From assembly GCF_003952025.1 (NCBI RefSeq), contig NZ_QXGI01000004.1, positions 124,001 to 188,000 on the forward strand: 64,000 nucleotides of DNA, given 5' to 3'. Of this stretch, positions 1 through 8,929 are shown piece after piece. This stretch comes from Bifidobacterium castoris (GTDB taxonomy: Bacteria; Actinomycetota; Actinomycetes; Actinomycetales; Bifidobacteriaceae). Below the pieces are notes generated by a model. It did not search any database. It saw nothing but the letters and a program-made list of their open reading frames with translations, and was not told the origin of the DNA. Both the position numbers and the translations under genes were made by a program. Positions within the stretch are counted from its first letter, which is position 1; every line of letters begins with the position of its first letter.

Positions 1-801
1 GGTGCGGTGCGCCAGACCGAGCGAATCGCCCGAGAGGATGCGGCCAGTGAAGGTGCCGGAGAATGAGTCGCCCGCGCCGACCGTGTCGACGACGGTCACG
101 CGCGGCGTGCTCAGCGTCGAGATCTCGCCGTCGTTCGACATGATCGTCGAGAACGTCGCGCCGCCGGTGAGGATCAGGTAGCGCAGGTCGTACTGCTCGA
201 TGAACCATTTGCAGGCCTCTTCGTCGGAGGTGTCCTCGATGCCGAACATGCCGCGCAGCAGCAGCAGCTCCTCGTCGTTGATTTTGAACACGTTCGCGTA
301 TCCGAGCATCTCCTCGATGAGCTTCTTCGAATACATGTCGCCGCGCAGGTTGACGTCGAAGAACCTGAGCGCGTCCTTCTTCGTGTGCTTGAGCAGTTCG
401 ATGATCGTGTCATGCGATTCGGGGGAGCGCAGCGCGAGCGTGCCGAAGCACACGGCGTCGGCCTGCTCGATGATGTCGATGAGCTGACGGGTGTAGGAGA
501 TGTGGTCCCAGGCGACGTTCTCGACGATCGTGTACTCGGGGATGCCGTTCTTGAGCGCGACCTCGACGGTTCCGGTCGGCCATGCGTTGCGCTGCAGGAC
601 GGCGTGGATGCCGGACTTCTCGGCGGCGATTGCGAGCTCGTCGCCGAGGTCGTCCTCGCCGACCGCGCTGATCGAGTACGCCTCGGCGCCGTTCATCATC
701 GCATGGTAGGCGAAGTTGACCGGCGCGCCGCCCGCGCGCTTGCCGGTGGGGAGCATGTCCCACAGGAGCTCACCGAGGGAGACGACGATTGGCTTGGCCA
801 T
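1..801 (-). CDS. PfkB-family carbohydrate kinase (fructokinase-like), C-terminus cut by window edge
   Basis: ATP-dependent sugar kinase of the PfkB/ribokinase fold, probably phosphorylating fructose or a related sugar in the cytosol. My reading from the ATG at 801 begins MAKPIVVSLGELLWDMLPTG, followed by the sugar-binding GGAPVNFAYH segment. Near the left edge (about 60-100) is the second PfkB signature DTVGAGDSFSGTF, which contains the catalytic Asp and anion hole. 267 residues are visible, so only the last few tens of a ~300-residue family member are missing. A purine-rich RBS (AGAAAGAAGGG) precedes the start. The gene lies 117 bp downstream of the ROK regulator gene on the same strand, and a G11 run lies in that gap. 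The fructokinase substrate is inferred from the family; the fold is certain. Confidence 0.88.
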   Translation of the reverse strand, partial: MAKPIVVSLGELLWDMLPTGKRAGGAPVNFAYHAMMNGAEAYSISAVGEDDLGDELAIAAEKSGIHAVLQRNAWPTGTVEVALKNGIPEYTIVENVAWDHISYTRQLIDIIEQADAVCFGTLALRSPESHDTIIELLKHTKKDALRFFDVNLRGDMYSKKLIEEMLGYANVFKINDEELLLLRGMFGIEDTSDEEACKWFIEQYDLRYLILTGGATFSTIMSNDGEISTLSTPRVTVVDTVGAGDSFSGTFTGRILSGDSLGLAHRT

Positions 802-892
802 GATGACCCTTCTTTCTTCTGTTGGTTGTTGATGGGTTGGTCTGTTGTGGTTGGTCGTTGATTGGCGGATCGGCCGGCCGGGTCCGGCGTCC

Positions 893-903
893 GGGGGGGG
901 GGG
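893..903. repeat. Poly-G tract (11 G) between ROK regulator and sugar kinase
   Basis: An uninterrupted run of eleven G on the plus strand, read as C11 in the direction of kinase transcription. It starts 92 bp upstream of the kinase ATG (801) and ends 15 bp beyond the ROK stop, so it cannot change either reading frame. A run of this length is prone to slipped-strand mispairing and could alter promoter spacing or 5' UTR structure of the kinase gene. No promoter is clear enough to decide. Confidence 0.9.
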
Positions 904-918
904 AGACGTGCGGATACG

Positions 919-2142
919 TCAGTCGCCGCGTCGTCGCCGCGCAAGGTCGGCGAAGCGTGACGGCTGCTCCAGGAACGCGGTGATCGCGACGGCGGCCGCG
1001 CCGGTGACCGCCGCGTCGGTCGGCAGTTCGGAGAGCGTGACTGCCGTCGTCTCCGCCAGCTCGGGCAGCACGCGGTCGTCGACGACATGCATGGCCGCTT
1101 CAAGCAGCGGCGCGCCGGCATGCGAGACGATGTCGCCGATGATGATGCGCCGCGGATTGAAGGCGTTGATGATCGTGACGAGACCGTATCCGACGTACGT
1201 GCCGGCGCGGCGCACGAGTTCGAGGGCGCGCGCGTCGCCGTTCGAGGCGAGCGTGAACAGCGCCTCGCACGCCTCGATGTGCGTCATCCGGTCGGAGCCG
1301 GCGACGATGCCGCCGTCCTCGTCGAGCGTCGCGTCGAGCGCCTCGTGGATCGCGACGGCCGAGCAGTAGCGTTCGAGGCAGCCGTAGTTGCCGCAGTCGC
1401 AGCGCCTGCCGTTGACGTCGATGCTCACATGGCCGATCTCGGTGGCGGTGCCGCGCGCGCCGTCGATCGTATGGCCCCGTTCGACGACGCCGAGGCCGAC
1501 GCCTTCGCCGATCAGATAGTACGCGAGGTCGTCCTGCGCGTCGTCGGCGCCGAACAGCTGCTGCGCGAGCGCGCCGGCGCGTGCGTCCTGTTCGATGAAC
1601 ACCGGCACCGCGAAGGCGTCGGCGAATTCGGCGGGGAAGTTGACGTCGCGCCACTGCCGCATCGACGAGACGACGGCCGTGTGCCCGCAGTCGCGCAGAT
1701 AGGGGCCGGGCACGGCCATGCCGATCGCGACGACGGTGTTGAAGCGCGCCATGATGCGCCCGATGAGCGCTTTGAGGGACGCGATCATGTCCGCGATCGA
1801 CGGATGGTCGGCCGTCATATCCACCCAGATCTGCCGCGCGTCGCCGGCCAGGTCGAACAGGCCGACCTGGATGAGGCTGCGGGCGAACTTGACGCCGATG
1901 ACGTGGAAGCGCTCCGGATTGAGCAGCAGGCCGATCGAGCGGCGGTTGCGAGCGCCTTCGATTTCGCCGGTCTCGCCGATGAGGCCCTCGTCGATGAGTT
2001 TCGCCGTGATCTTCGTGATCGCGGCGGGCGTCAATCCGAGCGCCTTCGCGATCTGCGCGCGCGAGGAGACGCCGTTGTTGTACAGGAAGCGCATGACGCG
2101 CGAACGGTTGTACTCCGACTGGTTGGGTTGCTCGGCCGCCAT
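919..2142 (-). CDS. ROK-family transcriptional regulator
   Basis: Sugar-responsive repressor of 407 residues. The N-terminal winged helix (residues ~10-65, YNRSRVMRFLYNNGVSSRAQIAKALGLTPAAITK) binds DNA. The remainder is the actin-like ROK domain, with the zinc/ROK signature CDCGNYGCLERYC (around residues 250-262) and a glycine-rich phosphate-binding region (VAIGMAVPGP). Length and domain order match XylR/NagC-type ROK repressors. Two TTAA-flanked inverted repeats lie 60-88 bp upstream of the start, which suggests autoregulation. The adjacent PfkB kinase points to control of a small sugar-utilisation locus that continues beyond the left edge. The effector sugar cannot be told from sequence. 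Confidence 0.93.
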   Translation of the reverse strand: MAAEQPNQSEYNRSRVMRFLYNNGVSSRAQIAKALGLTPAAITKITAKLIDEGLIGETGEIEGARNRRSIGLLLNPERFHVIGVKFARSLIQVGLFDLAGDARQIWVDMTADHPSIADMIASLKALIGRIMARFNTVVAIGMAVPGPYLRDCGHTAVVSSMRQWRDVNFPAEFADAFAVPVFIEQDARAGALAQQLFGADDAQDDLAYYLIGEGVGLGVVERGHTIDGARGTATEIGHVSIDVNGRRCDCGNYGCLERYCSAVAIHEALDATLDEDGGIVAGSDRMTHIEACEALFTLASNGDARALELVRRAGTYVGYGLVTIINAFNPRRIIIGDIVSHAGAPLLEAAMHVVDDRVLPELAETTAVTLSELPTDAAVTGAAAVAITAFLEQPSRFADLARRRRGD

Positions 2143-2201
2143 CGCGCCTCCCTGTGTCCGCCGCCGCGTCCGTGGCTTCCATAGCCGCGGACGTTATTTG
2201 A

Positions 2202-2230
2202 TTAACTGCGTTAAATGTTAACGTCGTTAA
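2202..2230. promoter_or_regulatory. Tandem palindromic operators upstream of ROK gene
   Basis: Two 13-bp inverted repeats of the form TTAA-N5-TTAA lie 16 bp apart start to start: TTAACTGCGTTAA (2202-2214) and TTAACGTCGTTAA (2218-2230). They sit just upstream of the ROK start at 2142, a typical place for repressor autoregulation. Assignment to this ROK protein is inference from position and symmetry. Confidence 0.7.
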
Positions 2231-2277
2231 TTTATGATGGCAAGTCGACACGCCGAGGCGTGGGGGGATGGATACGA

Positions 2278-2329
2278 CGACGGCCGGCGTCGCTCTGCTG
2301 CATTCATGCAGACGCGGCGCCGGCCGTCA
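2278..2329. terminator. GC-rich hairpin downstream of the epimerase-like gene
   Basis: Imperfect inverted repeat with arms around GACGGCCGGCG and CGCCGGCCGTC closing on CTGCAT/ATGCAG. It lies just past the stop of the minus-strand gene ending at 2368 and ahead of the ROK promoter. There is no T-run; it is a likely transcription-stop hairpin. Confidence 0.45.
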
Positions 2330-2367
2330 CGGTCGGAGAGGAAGAGTCGGCGGAAGAGCCGCCTGTG

Positions 2368-3054
2368 TCACTCGGACAGGTGCTCGGTCGAATTCGACAG
2401 CATCCACGACGGACGGTCGCCTTCGGTTCCCGGCTTGTCGAGGCCGATCGATGCGCGGAGCTCCTCGCCCGGATTGAGCAGCAGCGTGACGACCTCGCTC
2501 GCGACGGACTTGCGCGACACCTCGGTGCCCCGGAACAGTTCGCCCTTCTCGGTGGTCTCGAAGTCCACCTCGTCCTTGTCGGTCAGCCATGCCGGGCGGA
2601 TGATCGTGTACTCGAGGTCGCTCGCCTCGATGACGTCGGCGGCCTTGCGGTAGTTGATCAGGTAGTCGCCGAGGATGCGCGCGTTCCACGCGCCGAACTC
2701 GCCGGGCACCTCGCCGTGGATGCCGAGCGACGAGATCCAGATCAGGCGCTTGACGCCGGCCTTGTCCATCGCGGACACGGTCGCCTTCGCCATCGGGATG
2801 ATGTCCTCGCTGCCGTCGCGGCCGCCGGCCAGATTCGCGTAGACGGCGTCGGCGCCTTCGATCGCCGGCAGCACGTCGGCTTCGGACTTCGCGTCGCCGG
2901 TGACGACGGTCACATGGTCGTTGTCGAGCATCGCGGCGCCGAGCTCGTTGTCGCGGTGGATGAACAGCGTCAGTTCGATGTCGTCATGCTCGAGCAGCAT
3001 CTGCTCGGCGATGCGCGCGATGCGTCCGTTCGCTCCGAGAATCGTAATCTTCAT
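2368..3054 (-). CDS. NAD(P)-binding SDR/NmrA-like epimerase family protein
   Basis: 228-residue atypical short-chain dehydrogenase. The N-terminal Rossmann motif MKITILGANGRIARIAEQML is followed by a strand rich in acidic residues (VVTGDAKSEADV) and the NmrA-like ANLAGGRDGSEDIIPMAKATV. Later landmarks are WISSLGIHGEV and TIIRPAWLTD, matching NAD(P)H-binding (NAD(P)H_10-type) proteins of about 210-230 residues. The start was taken at the ATG at 3054 because the Rossmann fold begins there; longer open frame upstream is a GC shadow. Substrate unknown; such proteins often act as redox sensors or sugar-nucleotide/quinone oxidoreductases. About 300 bp upstream (3055-3350) hold no supported gene. 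Confidence 0.82.
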   Translation of the reverse strand: MKITILGANGRIARIAEQMLLEHDDIELTLFIHRDNELGAAMLDNDHVTVVTGDAKSEADVLPAIEGADAVYANLAGGRDGSEDIIPMAKATVSAMDKAGVKRLIWISSLGIHGEVPGEFGAWNARILGDYLINYRKAADVIEASDLEYTIIRPAWLTDKDEVDFETTEKGELFRGTEVSRKSVASEVVTLLLNPGEELRASIGLDKPGTEGDRPSWMLSNSTEHLSE

Positions 3055-3350
3055 GGGTATCACCTCGTATGATCCGGGCGCCCGTCGGGGCGTCGATGGT
3101 GGCGGACGGGGCATGTGGCAGCCCTCGACCGCATTGCTGCCGTTCATCTTAGGATGGTTCGGACGATGATGCGCCGTGCTTGCTCTCAGCTCATTTTTGC
3201 GAAAACTGGGTCCGGCCGCGCCGCGGTGTCGAGCCGGGACGCGATGTTGTGCGCGAACGGATGAATCGGGAATACGGCATGCGCATCGCCGACTCCATCC
3301 CCTTGGCGGCGTCCGGGCGATGACGGCCGCCACCAAGCGGACGAAGCGGG

Positions 3351-3878
3351 TCAGCGGCGGATCGTCGTGCCTCGGAACGTGAACTGCGCGCGGGCGTCGC
3401 CGTCGTTGCGCCGGCGCAGGAAGTCGCGCGCGGCCGCGATGCGCTCGCGCGAGCTCGCCGTCATCGGCTCGGGCAGCTCGTCGGGGTCGAACCAGCCGAC
3501 CGACAGCGATTCGTCGTCGGCGACGCGCGGCTCGCTGCAGCCGTCGGGGGCGACCTCGGCGACGAACAGATGGTCGAGGTACTGCGTGCGGTCGCCGTTG
3601 GCGTAGACGGTGACATGGTCGTCGGCTTCGACGGAGACGAGGTCGGTGACGATGACGTCGACACCGGTCTCCTCCTTCGCCTCGCGCGCGACCGTGTCCG
3701 CCGGCTGCTCGCCGGGCTCGATGATGCCGGAGACGAGCGCCCACTTGCCGGTGTCCGAACGTTGTTCGAGCAGCAGCAGACCGTTGTCGTCGACGATGTA
3801 CGCGCAGACGCCCGTGAGCCATAGCGGCGCGTGGCCGATATGCTCGCGCAGTTCGAGGATGAACGTCGGCGTCGTCAT
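3351..3878 (-). CDS. Nudix hydrolase
   Basis: 175-residue Nudix-fold pyrophosphatase. The canonical Nudix box runs from GIIEPGEQPADTVAREAKEE through TGV, with all catalytic glutamates present (GX5EX7REXXEEXG). The preceding LLLLEQRSDTGKWALVSG is typical of NUDIX proteins acting on nucleoside diphosphate derivatives or oxidised nucleotides. Its ATG (3876-3878) overlaps the stop of pepP in an ATGA arrangement, so the two genes are probably translationally coupled in one operon with pepP first. The exact substrate is not predictable. Confidence 0.88.
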   Translation of the reverse strand: MTTPTFILELREHIGHAPLWLTGVCAYIVDDNGLLLLEQRSDTGKWALVSGIIEPGEQPADTVAREAKEETGVDVIVTDLVSVEADDHVTVYANGDRTQYLDHLFVAEVAPDGCSEPRVADDESLSVGWFDPDELPEPMTASSRERIAAARDFLRRRNDGDARAQFTFRGTTIRR

Positions 3879-5458
3879 CGTGCGTCCTTCGCGCCCTCGG
3901 CGGCCATCTGCGCCATCCAGGCCTCGACGTCGTCGATCTGCTTGGGGATGCCGGCGGAGATCCATTCGGGGCCGTCCTCGGTCATCAGCACGTCGTCCTC
4001 GATGCGGATGCCGATGCCGCGGTATTCCGGCGGGATCATCAGGTCGTCCTCGCGGAAGTAGAGCCCCGGCTCGATCGTGAACACCATGCCCGGCGTGATC
4101 TTCGCGCCCTGATACGACTCGTAGCGGGCCTGCGCGCAGTCGTGCACATCGAGGCCGAGGTGGTGCGCGACGCCGCAGGCGAGCCAGCGGCGATGCTGCT
4201 GGCCTTCCGGGGACAGGCTCTCCTCGACGTCCACCGGCAGGATGCCCCAGTCGTGCAGGCGCTCGGCGATGACGCGCATGCAGGCGTGGTGGATGTCGGA
4301 GTAGGTCGCGCCCGGCTTGGCGGCCTCGAAGCCGGCCTGCTGCGAGTCGAGCACCGCCTGGTACAGCTTCTTCTGGAAGTCGGTGAACCTGCCGTTCGTC
4401 GGGAACGTGCGCGTGATGTCGGCGGTGTACAGGGAGTCGACCTCGACGCCGGCGTCGATGAGCAGCAGTTCGCCGGCGTCGACGGTGCCGGTGTTGCGGA
4501 TCCAGTGCAGGATAGGCGCATGGGCGCCGGATGCGATGATCGTGTCGTAGCCGACCTCGTTGCCCTCCTCGCGCGAGACCGAGTTGAACGCGCCTTCGAG
4601 GATGCGTTCGGAACGCGGCTTGCCGAGCGCGCCCGGCAGCTTGCGCAGGATGTTGTCGAAGCCGTGCTTCGTCGCGTCGACGGCTCGGCGGATCTCGCGT
4701 ACCTCGAAGTCATCCTTCGCCATGCGCGCCTCGGAGGCGAACTCATGCAGCCTGTCGTCGCGCACCGTGTTGTCGGCCTCGTCGGGCAATCCGTGCCCCT
4801 CGCGCAGCTCATTCACCGTCGCCGTGACCTGCGGGTCGGTCTCGCGGATCACGCGCAGCCGCACGGCGCCGGCCTCGGCGCCGACGTCCTTGCCGAGCAT
4901 GTCGGACAGCTGTGCGATGTCATGCGTCTCGATGCCGGTCATCGCCTCGAGCTCCTTGAGTCCCGCGCGGGGACCCACCCAGTACTCGCCGTAGTGCGGG
5001 TCCTTGAAGAAGTCCTGTGTGTAGTGGTCGGCGCGGGGCGCGACGAACAGCATCGGCGTGTGCGTGCCGTCGGCGTCCGGGTCGAGCACGAGCACGGCGC
5101 CCGCCTCGTAGTCCTGGCCGAGGCCGGTATAGTAGGAGAACGCCGAATCGGGGCGGAACGCATAGTCGCAGTCGTTGTTGCGCACCTTCGGCTGCCCCGC
5201 CGGAATCACGAGCCGCTCGCCCGGAAACGCCTCGCTGAGCGCCTGCAGGCGCGCGGGAATGTAGTCCGCCGACTCGAGACGCTCCATCTCGGGCTCGTTG
5301 TCGTCCCACCCACTGCTCATGAACTCGACGAACGCGTCGGAACGCGGGCGCAGCGAACGGTTGTTCACGCGGTCGCCCATCGGCTGGTCGTCGCCCGGCG
5401 CGTTCGCCTCCTCGCGCGCCTCATACTGCTTGTCCTGCTCCGTGATCACTTCACTCAT
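3875..5458 (-). CDS. pepP: Xaa-Pro aminopeptidase (peptidase M24B)
   Basis: Cytosolic dinuclear-metal aminopeptidase of 527 residues that removes N-terminal residues before proline. An N-terminal aminopeptidase-P domain (residues ~50-230) is followed by the pita-bread M24 domain. The metal ligands are recognisable: Asp in LLIDAGVEVDSLYTADITRT (two Asp), His in GVAHHLGLDVHD, Glu in VFTIEPGLYF and Glu in GIRIEDDVLM. The start at 5458 has a purine-rich sequence (AGAAAGAGCAG) upstream. It forms an operon with the nudix gene, overlapping by 4 bp. Divergent from the DISARM locus, and one of the 60-bp island-flanking repeats begins 34 bp upstream of its start. Confidence 0.95.
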   Translation of the reverse strand: MSEVITEQDKQYEAREEANAPGDDQPMGDRVNNRSLRPRSDAFVEFMSSGWDDNEPEMERLESADYIPARLQALSEAFPGERLVIPAGQPKVRNNDCDYAFRPDSAFSYYTGLGQDYEAGAVLVLDPDADGTHTPMLFVAPRADHYTQDFFKDPHYGEYWVGPRAGLKELEAMTGIETHDIAQLSDMLGKDVGAEAGAVRLRVIRETDPQVTATVNELREGHGLPDEADNTVRDDRLHEFASEARMAKDDFEVREIRRAVDATKHGFDNILRKLPGALGKPRSERILEGAFNSVSREEGNEVGYDTIIASGAHAPILHWIRNTGTVDAGELLLIDAGVEVDSLYTADITRTFPTNGRFTDFQKKLYQAVLDSQQAGFEAAKPGATYSDIHHACMRVIAERLHDWGILPVDVEESLSPEGQQHRRWLACGVAHHLGLDVHDCAQARYESYQGAKITPGMVFTIEPGLYFREDDLMIPPEYRGIGIRIEDDVLMTEDGPEWISAGIPKQIDDVEAWMAQMAAEGAKDAR

Positions 5459-5491
5459 ATCTGCTCTTTCTGCGCGGTTTGGCTCCAATAC

Positions 5492-5551
5492 GAACATATC
5501 CGTTGCGCAACATGGTAGTCACGGGCCGGAACTGTTTGTGCGGCGGTAGAA
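5492..5551. repeat. Left copy of 60-bp imperfect direct repeat flanking the DISARM locus
   Basis: Aligns without gaps to 19721-19780; by hand I count 49 of 60 identical positions. It begins GAACATATCC and contains the palindrome GTTGCGCAAC. It sits between the pepP start and the DISARM promoter. The two copies bracket drmD-drmC, consistent with insertion- or recombination-associated duplication. Confidence 0.75.
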
Positions 5552-5635
5552 GCAGATAGTGATAAGTATGTGCATGGTTTTGTAGATGGTCGCTGAACAT
5601 GGGTGTTCAATTGGAGAGACGGACACGGCAATAAG

Positions 5636-5664
5636 TTGAAACCATGCACTGACGTTGTTATGCT
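5636..5664 (+). promoter_or_regulatory. Candidate sigma-70-type promoter of the DISARM operon
   Basis: TTGAAA (5636-5641), a 17-nt spacer and TATGCT (5659-5664) lie about 55 bp upstream of the drmD start. The downstream RBS AGGAGGGA (5703-5710) is strong and 8 nt from the ATG. No competing promoter is as good in the 260-bp gap. Confidence 0.55.
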
Positions 5665-5718
5665 CAATACCGTTATATTGCACGTATATCGCACGTTTTC
5701 CGAGGAGGGACTACGAAC

Positions 5719-8700
5719 ATGGGGCGCACGGCTGGGGAGATGCCAACGTTGCCAGACGTTGGCAGTGTGGTTGAAGTACGTGGTGCCACATGGGCCGTGA
5801 CTGACGTTACTGAACAGCGAATATCTCGAAGCCCTGCGGATGAATACATTCAGGGAACACAGCATGTGGTGTCGTTGCAATCCATTGAGGAAGACCGCAT
5901 GGGCGAGGAGCTCTCTGTTGTGTGGGAGCTGGAAGTCGGTCAGACCGTGTTGCCGGATCAGGGATTGCCGAACCTTATCGATGTGCACTCGTTTGATGAT
6001 CCTAATCGGTTGGGCGCGTTCGTCGATGCCATGCGATGGGGTGCTGTTACGAATGCAGACGCGAAACGATTCCAGGCGCCATTCCGTACTGGTGCCACTC
6101 TTGAACCGTACCAGCTTGAACCGTTGCGCCGCGCGCTCTCCGCACCGCGAGCCAATCTGCTCCTTGCCGACGACGTGGGTCTTGGCAAGACGATTGAGGC
6201 AGGCATGGTTGTGGAGGAGCTGCTCTTGCGCCATCGTGCCCGCACTGTCATCATTGTGTGCCCACCGTCGCTATGCATCAAGTGGCGTACCGAAATGCTT
6301 GAGAAGTTTGGTCTTGATTTCACCATTGTGAATGCCGAAACCCTCGCTGATACGCGCCGACGCTATGGATTGGGCTCGAACCCGTTGCGCTTGTATCCGC
6401 GCGTCATCATGTCCATGGCATGGATCTCCTCGATTACCGCACAGCGCATGCTCAACGAAGTGTATGCGCAGGCGGATGCAAACTCAGTGGCAAACCGTTA
6501 CTCGTTTGACATTCTTGTTGTGGACGAGGCACATCATGTGGCACCGGCTGCCCCATCGTCGAGTCGTGTGCGTGGCTATGCCGTGGATTCGAATCGCACG
6601 CATAATGTTCGTAAACTTGCCGAGCATTGCGAGCATCGTCTATTCCTGTCCGCCACACCGCACAATGGCTATACGGAATCGTTCACCGCGCTGCTTGAGA
6701 TGATTGATTCACGCCGCTTTGCCCGTGGCGCCTCCATTGATGAGAAGGCATTGGCAGATGTGGCTGTGCGACGACTCAAAACAAGCATTACAAGTCTCAA
6801 CTTCAAGGAACGGCAGATTGAGAGCCTGCCCTTCACTCCAACGGATGATGAAGTGGAGCACTATACGCTGCTTCAGGACATTCTGAATCGCACTGAACGT
6901 GATCGGGGGGGGGGTAGCCCATAAAAGCGCATTAGGCGTAACTGCGCTGCTCTTCCGTAAGCGGCTATTGTCAAGTCCTTGGGCTTTCGGCCGCACATTA
7001 TCGCGATACTTGGATTCCGATACCGGCGAAGGGGAAAGCTGGGAAGGCGATGGCTATTATGCCGAAGTCATGGGATCGGGGCAGTCTGACGAGGAAGAAG
7101 GCTGCGAAACACAGCCGGAGTTCGTGGCACTGACCCAAAACCGCAATGACGATCCGCTTGCATCTGCCACGGAACAGGAAATTGCCGAACTGACCGACTG
7201 GGCGACCCGTTATGAAGGCCAGCCCAATGCACGTTTGAACAAACTCATCGAATGGTTGGACTCGGTATGCCGTCCAGATGGTAAGCGCAATTGGAATAAC
7301 GAGCGTGTTGTCATCTTCACGGAATATGCTGACACGCTCGAATGGATACGTGGCATTCTTGAATCGCGCGGCTATACGAAAGAGCGACTTGCCACGATTA
7401 GTGGCAGCACGAGCGCCGAAGAGCGCGAATTGATTCGTACCCAATTCAATAAAGCCCCAGATGAATACCCGCTACGCGTATTGCTGGCTACCGATGCGGC
7501 TGGCGAAGGCATTGACTTGCAGAAATACTGCCATCGCCTTGTCAACTTTGACATACCGTTCAATCCTTCACGACTCGAACAGCGTGTAGGGCGTATTGAT
7601 CGGTATGGGCAACAGCACGCGCCGGAAATCTTCTATTTCAAATCAGACAGCAAATCTGGTTTGGGTGACGACAGTGATTTCCTGGAACGTCTGGCGAATA
7701 AAATCTCCATCGAACAGCAGGATCTCAAAACCGTCAATCCACTCATCGATAAACAGATCTATGCACACTTCTGTAAACGTGATGCTGCAGCAGTGACACT
7801 GCCTACGGAAACCACCGAGGCTGCTGCTGAAATGAACAATGTTCTTGCGCGGGGCAAGGAACTCAACCGCAGTCTTACCGAACTGGAACGTGACTATGCC
7901 GCCAGTCGTACGCGTATGCATTTGAGCGAGAGTGCGGAACGGCGTGTGGTCGATGAGGCACTTGAACTCACCAATCAGCCACCGCTTATTCCGACCAACC
8001 ATGCAGGTATCTATAAGCTTCCTTCGCTTAATCCTGGTTGGCAGCCGATTGCAAATGCCCTGCGGTCGATTCTCGATCCCGAGAAGATTCCCCTCATCAC
8101 TTTCAACGAGATCATTGCTAAGGGCAAAGATGACAAGAATACAGGCGCTACGGATAGCAGTGTTGAAGATGAAGTCAAGTCAGATGACATTGCCTACATG
8201 CATCTGGGAAGCACGCTGCTAGACAAAGCTGCACGCACATTACGGAGCAACCTCTATGGGCAGGAATCCAAACTGCATCGCGTTACTGCAGTGGTTGTTC
8301 CAGGATTGGAGTACACATGTGCGGCGGCTGTGGCACGTCTTGTGCTCGTTGGTCGCTCAGGACTACGCGTTCATGAGGAAATATTCGTGACAGGCATACG
8401 CTTTGGCGCACAGAACATGGCTGAGGAAAAGGTGCTGGAGCTGCTGGACGACACGCTGGATGCCGAGCGCCCATTGCAATTGGCCGATGAAGCCATCCTC
8501 AAGCATTTGGAAGCAGCATGGGATGAACACCAGGGGCGCATGAAGCAGCGTCTTGAAGATGCTGTCATGCGGCGTGCCGAGATACGGCAACAAGCGGTGG
8601 AGACAAGCCTGCATAAGCGGGAGGAGGACGATAAGCAGCGTGTGCATGGCATCTTCTCGCAGTTTCGAGCCAATCTACAGGCTTCACTCCAGCGCTTGAA

Positions 8701-8929
8701 GGAAGAGGAAGATCAAGAGCAGATGACGCTGTGGCTTGATGAGGAGCAGCGCCAACGCGCACGCGACATAGCAAACATGACGGAACGCCTTGGTGCATTG
8801 GACGACGAGGAACGCAAGGAAATCGAACTGGTCGATTTGCGCTACCGCAATATTCGGCCATACGTGTCGATTGCGGCACTCGTTTTTGCCGTGAATGAGC
8901 GTGATGCGCAGCAATGGAGGCAACAATGA
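5719..8929 (+). CDS. drmD: DISARM SNF2-like helicase DrmD, frameshifted at a G10 tract (phase-variable, OFF)
   Basis: Class 1 DISARM helicase. The first frame (5719-6924) holds RecA-like domain 1: Walker A DDVGLGKTIEAG near residue 150, the DEAH box VVDEAHHVAP near residue 268, and motif III LSATPHNG. The second frame holds domain 2: VIFTEYADTLEWIRGIL, GEGIDLQ, and the arginine-finger motif RLEQRVGRIDRYGQ, then a long C-terminal helical region. The frames break within G10 at 6905-6914. With nine G the sequence reads DRGGVAHKSALGVTALLFRKRLLSSP without interruption, giving about 1069 residues, the expected DrmD size. As given, translation stops at 6924 (402 codons) between the two helicase domains, so the protein should be inactive. 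Both halves are well preserved, arguing for a switch or a very recent or technical error rather than decay. Its stop overlaps the drmMI start (ATGA). Confidence 0.9.
6905..6914 (+). repeat. Poly-G tract (10 G) inside drmD
   Basis: Ten consecutive G between GATC and TAGCCC, in the linker between the two helicase domains, encoding a Gly run. Nine (or twelve) G would be in frame; ten gives an early TAA at 6922-6924. This is a candidate slipped-strand phase-variation switch for the whole defence system. Confidence 0.9.

Noticed and set aside
5455-6234. Long minus-strand ORF across the start of drmD
   Set aside because: It is antisense to a clear helicase domain, lacks an RBS and has no recognisable domain; it includes one of the repeats only by chance of open frame.
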